NCBI RefSeq assembly: GCF_000189635.1 | Contig: NW_002476457.1 | Span: 62,001 to 126,000, forward strand | Length of the DNA stretch: 64,000 nucleotides | Direction: 5' to 3' | Source: Tetrahymena thermophila SB210 | Taxonomy: Eukaryota > Ciliophora > Oligohymenophorea > Hymenostomatida > Tetrahymenidae | In this document: in pieces, positions 57,565 to 64,000 of the stretch | How the letters are laid out: every line of letters starts with the position of its first letter | Numbering within the stretch: position 1 is the first letter of the stretch | Position numbers and translations under genes: made by a program | The notes under the pieces: generated by a model | Database searches by the model: none | Seen by the model: only the letters and a program-made list of their open reading frames with translations | What the model was told of the DNA's origin: nothing

Positions 57565-59849
57565 TTTTTAGAAGAATTATATTTCAATTATATTTATTTT
57601 TTATATTGAATTAATAATCTAAAATTTGCATTTAAAATGAATAAAGAGTAAGATTTTTTTATAATTCTAAATTAACTTGACGAAATTTCTGAGAAAATTA
57701 AGTTTTAGGTGATGTCTTAAAAGTTTAAGCTAATTTATAGTCAAAATTCTTTTTATTTTTAAGTGATTATCATTTTTTTATTTGATATTCTTTTATATCA
57801 TTTACATAAAAAATCTTTTTTAATTTAATAAAACAAAACATACTTTCTTTTTTTTCTAAAAAAAGTCTAAAAACAAAACAAACTGAATACAAATATTTAT
57901 TTTAAAATATTTTAAATCTTTATTTAAAAGCAACTTTTTTAATGACAATTAAATGAAATATTTTTGATATAGAAAGATTTAAATCAGTGAATTTATTGCA
58001 ATCAGATATGTTATTCTTTTATACTTTGAATTAATTAAATCTTTTACATAACTAAATTTTCAAAAATAATATTTTTATAAACTAATATATTACATTAAAA
58101 ATAATTACTATTAATATATTTAGACTATATAAATCTAAATTTATTTAAGAAATATTAAATTAATATTTTAGTATTTTAGTTAATTTAAAGGATATTTTAT
58201 AATTTATAAAACTTTTATCAAAACAATTTAATATTTCTATATATTTATCTTTAAATTATTTTAAATTTTGAAAACAAATAGAACCTACTTATCAGAAATA
58301 TTCAATATAATTTATTAATCAAATTTAATGTAAAACTACCTAAAAATTTTAGAAATTGATTAAATTTTATTAAAAGAGTAAACTGGTAATGAAAACTTGT
58401 TATTAATTATATTATAATAAATATTTTAACCTTTATTTAGTTACAATTTAGATTTATTTTTCAAGTTAAAGCATAGGAATTGTAATAAGAAAAGTCAAAA
58501 AAATAACTTAGAGACAAAACTTTAATTTTGTATATTAAAAATAATTTCATTTTCAAACTTATACTTAGTAAAAACTTTAAATAGAGTATAAAATCTAAGA
58601 AAAGTACACAATTTAAAACTCTTTAAATTCAAACATTTTTATTGTGAAGTAATAATGCTATTATTTTATTTAGAAAAGATAATTAAATCTGATCACTTTA
58701 CATTTTATTATTTATTTTTTTCCTTTTTAATTGATAAAAAATTTTCTTATGAATTAAGAAAAATAGTAAAAAAATTGATATTAAAATTTATGAGCTAAGT
58801 AATCAAATTTTGAAAATCTTTTATTTATCATCTGATAAAAATTAATTTTAATTTTAAAGTAATCTTTAAAATTGTATAATCTTTTTAAAATTATCAGACT
58901 TTAAGTAATCAAATTAAGATTAATTAACTCAGTAAATTTCTAATCCAAATTTAATTTAGGATAAACCAAATAACTTTAACATTTTTTCTAAACATATTTC
59001 TTAATAATAATTAACTATTTTGCATAGTTATAAATATAAAATTTATAGCTAATTAATGTTTTTTTAGAATAATAAATCTAAAAAACATAAGAATTTATTT
59101 ATAAATTTTAACAACCTTATCATATTTACGCTATATATTTACGCTATGATACAAAGATGCTCATTAAAAAATAATTAATTTAAAAGTTTCTTTTTTATAG
59201 AATACTTAAATTTTTCAACAAAAATATGTGTTTTTATTATTATTATCAAGTAAGTAAATATAAATTCTAACAAAAATTTTGATTGAATAATATCTTGAAA
59301 ACAAATATAATATACTGATAGAAAAATTCTAAAATTTAATGGATGAAATTAAAAATTTATAATTTTTATTAAAAATATTTTGTAAAATGCTTAAAAATTA
59401 GAATGATTATTTAGGTTTATATTAAAGACATCTATTGTCTGATGTAGTTATATGAATCTATCAATAATAAATTATCTAATCAAATAGATAGCTTACCATC
59501 AAATTTTATTAAATACACAAAATCTATCTGTCTGAATATCAAATAGAATCAATTTTTTATGTAATGAATGGTTTGTGATTATATATCCAAAAATTTATAA
59601 AAAAGAAACCTCTATCTAAATTAACTAAATCAATCATGAAGAGTCTCTATACAAATTAAAATCATCTTAAGAAATGAATAATTAATGTTATACTTCAATT
59701 TACACAATAGCATTAATATAATGTATAAAATATAACGTTTTAATATAATGTATCAATATAGCTTATAGTTTATAGCATATAATTTTTTTAATAAGAAAAT
59801 ATGACCTACATACACCATTATTTAATCCTTCAAATTACTATTAAAATTT

Positions 59850-60340
59850 ATCGTCTGTGGACTGACACACTAAGACCCGAAATTAGTGACCATAGTAAAA
59901 CTTATGGTTCATTACCCCTTCTACTCATACCCAGTAAAAACCAGTCAAAAAAATATAGTTTTTAACATTTAAGACTAAATAACCCTCAATTTTACTATGT
60001 TTTGTATCAATTCACTTTATAATAATCATAAAATAATTAAGAACTGATTTGAATGCTAAATATTCATAAAATCTCTTAAATAACCCCTAGACTCTAAATA
60101 AATATAACCTCTATGATGAATGTACCCATAGTATAATATCAAGACTAAATACTTCTCTACCCATATAAAATTTGAGTACATAACGATGAATGTGCTGATA
60201 GTAAAACATTAAGGTAATAATGACCTTAAAACTAGTTATTAATATCAAGTATATATGAGTGAGTGTATTGATAGTACAAAGCAAGCCTGAGAACTAGAGT
60301 ATAATGTAGAAAAATGTAGCGCTTATACTATATATGAAGG
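59850..60340. repeat. diffuse repeats around (C/G)ATAGTA(A/T/C)AA
   Basis: GATGAATGTACCCATAGTAT (about 60115), GATGAATGTGCTGATAGTAA (about 60185) and GTGAGTGTATTGATAGTACA (about 60260) follow at roughly 70-base spacing. A related GACCATAGTAAAAC occurs near 59889, within a C-rich patch (TTACCCCTTCTACTCATACC). Neither coding nor a known RNA as far as I can tell. Confidence 0.5.
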
Positions 60341-61130
60341 AAAACTGTATTTTATTTTTTATTATAATATATACTATTAATACTGATATTTTCATTCTAT
60401 GCAGTAAGAGATCATTGAAGTTTACAAGTAAAACTTTACAAACACCTCAGATCTTTATAAGAAATTAAACAAGAAATATACTTTAAAATAAATCAAAGAA
60501 ATACTGAAAAAATATTGATACTAACCAAAACATTGGTAATAAGTAAGATATGTATTTATTCAATAGTCAATTGAAATTAAATTACTATAAATTCTCGTTA
60601 ATAAGTACACCCTGTATTGAAGTTTTAAACAAATTAATTTAGAATCTCTATGCTTGAAATAAAAATGTATATATATTTTGCTAAAATAATATTAATTAAT
60701 GATTTTTGGTTATTTTTTTACTAAAATCAACTATAAAGAGAATTTTTATTATTCAGTGTCTAAAAAATATCTAAAATAAAAAAAGTTATTTGAGAAATTT
60801 TACAAAATTTTTTTGAATGTGGAATTCTTGAAAAACAAAAAATTTTTTTCAAAAATATATCAACATTAGTAACAAAAAGAAAGTAAAAATTAGTTGCTCA
60901 AAACAAAAAATTTCCATAATTGCTAAAAACTATATATTAATGCTTAGTTTTTTTGGTAGAAAATAATATTTTAATAAATCTAGGAACATATCATATACAT
61001 TTTTTTGTTTTCCTTTTATTTTAATTTCAAATGAATTTATTTACTTTACTAAAAATTAATTATATAAATATTTGATTTTTTAATTTAAGCAATTGTAAAG
61101 AGTAAGATTTTATATAGCCAGAATATATAA

Positions 61131-61150
61131 TTATATATATATATATATAC
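61131..61150. repeat. AT dinucleotide repeat
   Basis: About ten TA units just downstream of the small GPI-type gene. Confidence 0.8.
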
Positions 61151-61182
61151 ACAATAAATAAATAAATTAGTAATTTGAAATA

Positions 61183-61548
61183 TCAAATAGTCAAAATTAT
61201 CAATAATAACAAACTGTAGTTAATAATGCTTGAATTGCTTATTGTATTTGTAGGAACACAAATTTTAGGTGAAGGTTGTAATTTAGTTTTACCACTATTA
61301 TAACATGAAGAGCATGCATTTATAGATATATTTGCATTAGTTTCTGTTAATTTACTACAATCGGCGATTACGCAACCATTCCCTTATACAATCCAATTGT
61401 CAGCTACAGTGCCAGAAAAGCCACAAGTACTATCATTGCAAAGCCCATCATCTGATTGGCAACTCAAAACTGTTATTCCTCTGTTATCAGAATAAACTAA
61501 GTTAAATAATAAGATTAAAATCACTCCAATTAAATTTTAGCTCTACAT
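61183..61548 (-). CDS. small cysteine-rich, probably GPI-anchored protein (121 aa)
   Basis: ATG at 61548-61546, TGA at 61185-61183, exactly 122 codons, no intron. A signal peptide (MQSQNLIGVILILLFNLVYS) is followed by a compact domain of about 80 residues with eight to nine cysteines (SCQSDDGLC, STCGFSG, GNGCVIADCSK, NACSSCYN, KICVP). The chain ends in a Ser/Asn-rich spacer and hydrophobic tail (SNSSIINYSLLLLIILTI) ending on isoleucine, as expected for GPI attachment. The paired-cysteine ectodomain of this size fits a small surface antigen or adhesin, but no family was recognised. It lies alone between two long spacers. It shares no motif with the YGRGxGYP cysteine-rich pair. Confidence 0.85.
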
Positions 61549-63355
61549 TTTTTGTATTTTTTTATAGTTTGTTTTTAGTTTACAAATATTTATTATTATT
61601 TTGATTAGCTTTTGAATATTATTAATACAAATATTTATAAGAAAGTTTGCGTTTGAGTTTTTGAGAATAGTTTAATTTGAATATGTATAATTAATACTAA
61701 ATTAGACTAAAATAGAAAAATTTTTGATGTTAATAGATAAAATTTTAAATTATCTAAATAGAACTAACACATAATTTGAAATTAAACTTCACAATAATTA
61801 ATGGTTACAAAAATTAACATTAGAGTAATTAACTAATAATTTAAAGTAAATAAATAGATTTCATATTAATAAAATTAAAAATGTTCATTTGTTTGTATAT
61901 TAAATGAACACTCACCTTGGTTTTTTTATAAAATTAATGATTTAAGTTATATAATTCATATTCAATAAAAAAATATATAAATGAAATTAAGTTTAAATTT
62001 TCCTTAGATAGATTTTATTAGTGATTGATACTTAAATATAATTAGAATGCAAAATTAGTAAATCTGATCAAATTATTATTCTTTACCAAAGTAATAGAAA
62101 GATTATTTTAAAATCAAAATTTTATTTTTGTTTTGCATATAGATTACTTCGAAGTGAATTTAATATTAAATAAATTTATAAAATAGTTACTAAATTTTTT
62201 ATTGTACATGTTTAGAATATTTCGCATAAATATTTAAATTTAATACATAGAATAGCTTAATTTTGACAAAAAATATTGATAATTGTTGAAATCTTTTAAG
62301 TAAAAAAATCAAAGGCTTATCTATCACTAATTAAACAAATTTATTAATTTAATTTAAGGCTTTATTATGATTATTATTATGATATACCTTTGAAAATTAA
62401 ATTTTGAATATAAAGACTTTCTTAAAATAGATAAAAAAAGTAAGATTTAAATATATAGACTTTTAACAAATTAAAAAGATAATTAACTAGCTAACTTACT
62501 TACTTACTTAATAACAATAAAATCCACTCACTTACCAAATAAAAAACTAAATAACTAATTTACATACTTACATACTTACGAACAAATTTATTGACTTAGT
62601 TTTGTTTGAAATTGTTATATTCGATAATTGAAAAAAATATAAGATTTATTTACTAGAATGTTTGATTAATTAATATGTTTACAAATGAATTGAAATCCTA
62701 AAATTAATTTAACATATTTAATCTTATAAATATTTAGTTATCATAATCGATATCTATTAGATGACTATAATAGATTTATAAAAACAATTTGTAATAGATT
62801 AATGTAAGTTAAATTTTATTAATTATATTTATAATTTTCAGGAGATAATTAATATAATTGGAACTAAATATTTCAATTTTAGATTGAAAAATAGAAAAAA
62901 AAATAATTGCAATAAAATTATATTTTGTATAGATTTCGCAAAGTTTTAACATATTGAATTCAGCTTATATTAAATACCAAAGTAAAAAAATAACAAGTAC
63001 TATCTTTTAATAGGTAGAAATTTTATTTATTTACTTAAAAAATAAATACAGTTTATAATTATAATATCCATAAAAATTTAAACAATATAATTATTAAAAT
63101 ATCTACTGACATTTATTGAAAATATTATTCATTGTATGAACTTGAAGCTTGATGAAATATTTAAAAACTCATAAAAATAAAAATTATTGAACATATTAAA
63201 GTTCAAAATTAAAAAAAATGAATTTAAATTTTTGATTGATTTAAGAATTAACAATTTGGTATACATTTCGAATAAAGTATGTATGCATTATTTAATAATT
63301 ATTATATTTTTATTATACTTTTAGAATTAATTATAAAATTTATTAACTAAAATTT
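61549..63355. other. intergenic spacer, about 1.8 kb
   Basis: AT-rich, with an ACTT-type microsatellite at 62491-62510 continuing loosely to 62580 (TTACATACTTACATACTTAC). No gene or RNA found. Confidence 0.55.
62491..62580. repeat. CTTA/CATA tetranucleotide microsatellite, interrupted
   Basis: CTTACTTACTTACTTA run followed by ACTCACTTACC and TACATACTTACATACTTAC. Degenerate tetranucleotide tract. Confidence 0.75.
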
Positions 63356-63766
63356 TCATTAGCAAGCTAAGATGTCAGTGGCCCAATCCCAACCAAAGTA
63401 AGAAAGATGGTCAGGAATATCTAAGGGAATTTTTATACCATCAGCACATTCAAGACTTTCAGTTTCAATACATTATGTATAAGGTTTCTTAAATGTTTAA
63501 TAGAAAACTTCATGATCAATATGAGTAAAAGTGAAAGGAGAGTAATTAGGGGGTAAATGAGGAACTGGATCAGCTCTGTGGTTAATTCTACCATATTAAA
63601 GAGTAAAATTTTAGCTATCGAACCATTAGTGGTAATTTTCATCACCAACCCTAGGGGAACCAAAATTATAGAATGCATCGATAGGCTTATTTCCATTGAG
63701 TTCATAAATGACAGGAACAGCGTGAGTACTCATTGCAGCACCAAGGGAATGACCTGTAACAAAAAC
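63356..63766 (-). CDS. secreted class-3 lipase (copy 5), second exon only
   Basis: The 3' exon of 137 codons, with TGA at 63358-63356 and its acceptor at 63767 (AAATAG before GTTTTTGTTACAGG). It encodes VFVTGHSLGAAMS (nucleophile Ser), HRADPVPHLPP (Asp), FTHIDHEVFY and DHLSYFGWDW (His), ending DILACQ. It therefore carries the whole catalytic triad. It is closest to copy 4 (shared HRADPVPHLPP, CADGI.IP.DIPDH). Exon 1, with signal peptide and oxyanion segment, was not found in the 233 bases up to the window edge. Either the intron is longer than about 230 nt (in copy 1 it is 262 nt) or the first exon is lost. No break in the visible part. Confidence 0.88.
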
Positions 63767-64000
63767 CTATTTATTTTTAAATGAGTTTAAAATAAATATA
63801 ATTGATGAATAAGATGTAAAAAGTGGAATAAATATTAAAAGCCAAATAAGTTAAGCTAAATTTTCATATTGAAAATTGAGAAAACAAATAATTTTCCAAA
63901 ATTTATTAATGCCTATAATTAGTTGGGTATTCGATTCATACGTCGATTTAATTTAGAGTAATTTATATTCTTGCAATTGATTTTACAAATCATTTAATAT
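63767..64000 (-). other. probable intron of lipase copy 5, up to window edge
   Basis: AT-rich sequence following the acceptor. No donor preceded by the conserved (K/R)YP..K coding block was seen before position 64000. Confidence 0.55.

Larger units (their letters stand above)
57565..61182. other. intergenic spacer, about 3.6 kb, with an unexplained block at 59.85-60.34 kb
   Basis: The longest gene-free stretch of the window. Most is plain AT-rich sequence. Between about 59850 and 60340 it turns less AT-biased and carries diffuse repeated blocks, listed separately. An AT dinucleotide run lies at 61131-61150. Long open frames exist on the minus strand across 59990-60330, but their hydrophobic, motif-free content is what AT-rich DNA with one stop codon gives by chance. 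Confidence 0.5.

Noticed and set aside
59990-60330. Minus-strand open frame of about 120 codons
   Set aside because: With TGA as the only stop in AT-rich DNA, frames of this length are common by chance. The peptide is hydrophobic and lacks motifs, signal peptide logic or splice structure.
63433-63784. Frames on both strands over lipase copy 5
   Set aside because: Both are out of frame with, or antisense to, the exon encoding GHSLG, DPVPHLPP and DHLSYFG.
1-64000. CRISPR arrays, bacterial operons, prophage or telomeric repeats
   Set aside because: None present. The code, introns and tRNA structure are those of a ciliate nucleus, and no G4T2-type telomere tract was seen.

Overview
The window is nuclear DNA of a ciliate, most likely Tetrahymena or a close oligohymenophorean relative. 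It is very AT-rich. TAA and TAG lie in frame inside every convincing gene and read as glutamine, and every convincing gene ends at TGA. Small AT-rich GT..AG introns (mostly 44-330 nt) interrupt about half of the genes. Read with the standard code, only short fragments of these genes are visible, so all gene models here use code 6 (TGA is the only stop).

Layout. (1) 1-6.2 kb, minus strand: two tandem full-type ABCC/MRP transporter paralogues, the first running off the left edge. (2) 7.5-9.6 kb, minus: a small Ras/Rab-like GTPase and a 183-aa protein that looks axonemal. (3) 10.2-23.4 kb, minus: three consecutive large proteins, each with two cyclic-nucleotide-binding-fold domains at the N-terminus and a long Q/N/S-rich tail. 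(4) 26.2-27.1 kb, plus: a patatin-like phospholipase. (5) 28.2 and 39.5 kb, plus: two identical tRNA-Asp(GTC) genes. (6) 30.1-31.3 kb, minus, and 51.8-52.6 kb, plus: two distant paralogues of a secreted cysteine-rich protein. (7) 33.3-63.8 kb, minus: five secreted class-3 lipase paralogues scattered among other genes, the last cut by the right edge. (8) 41.5-43.9 kb, plus, and 61.2-61.5 kb, minus: two proteins with a signal peptide and a C-terminal hydrophobic tail, probably GPI-anchored. (9) 47.2-49.4 and 53.5-55.7 kb, plus: a recently duplicated pair of two-pass membrane proteins inside a segmental duplication of about 3.3 kb. Between them sits a noncoding repeat pair of about 0.65 kb, and the intronless cysteine-rich gene interrupts one copy.

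The theme is environment-facing gene families expanded by local duplication: membrane export (ABCC), cyclic-nucleotide sensing, secreted or lipid-active hydrolases and surface proteins. No operons are expected or seen; genes are separated by AT-rich spacers of 0.3-3.6 kb. Gene models were built by reading frames by eye. Where splice sites are given, spliced lengths divide by three and paralogues agree, but no alignment or database search was run.
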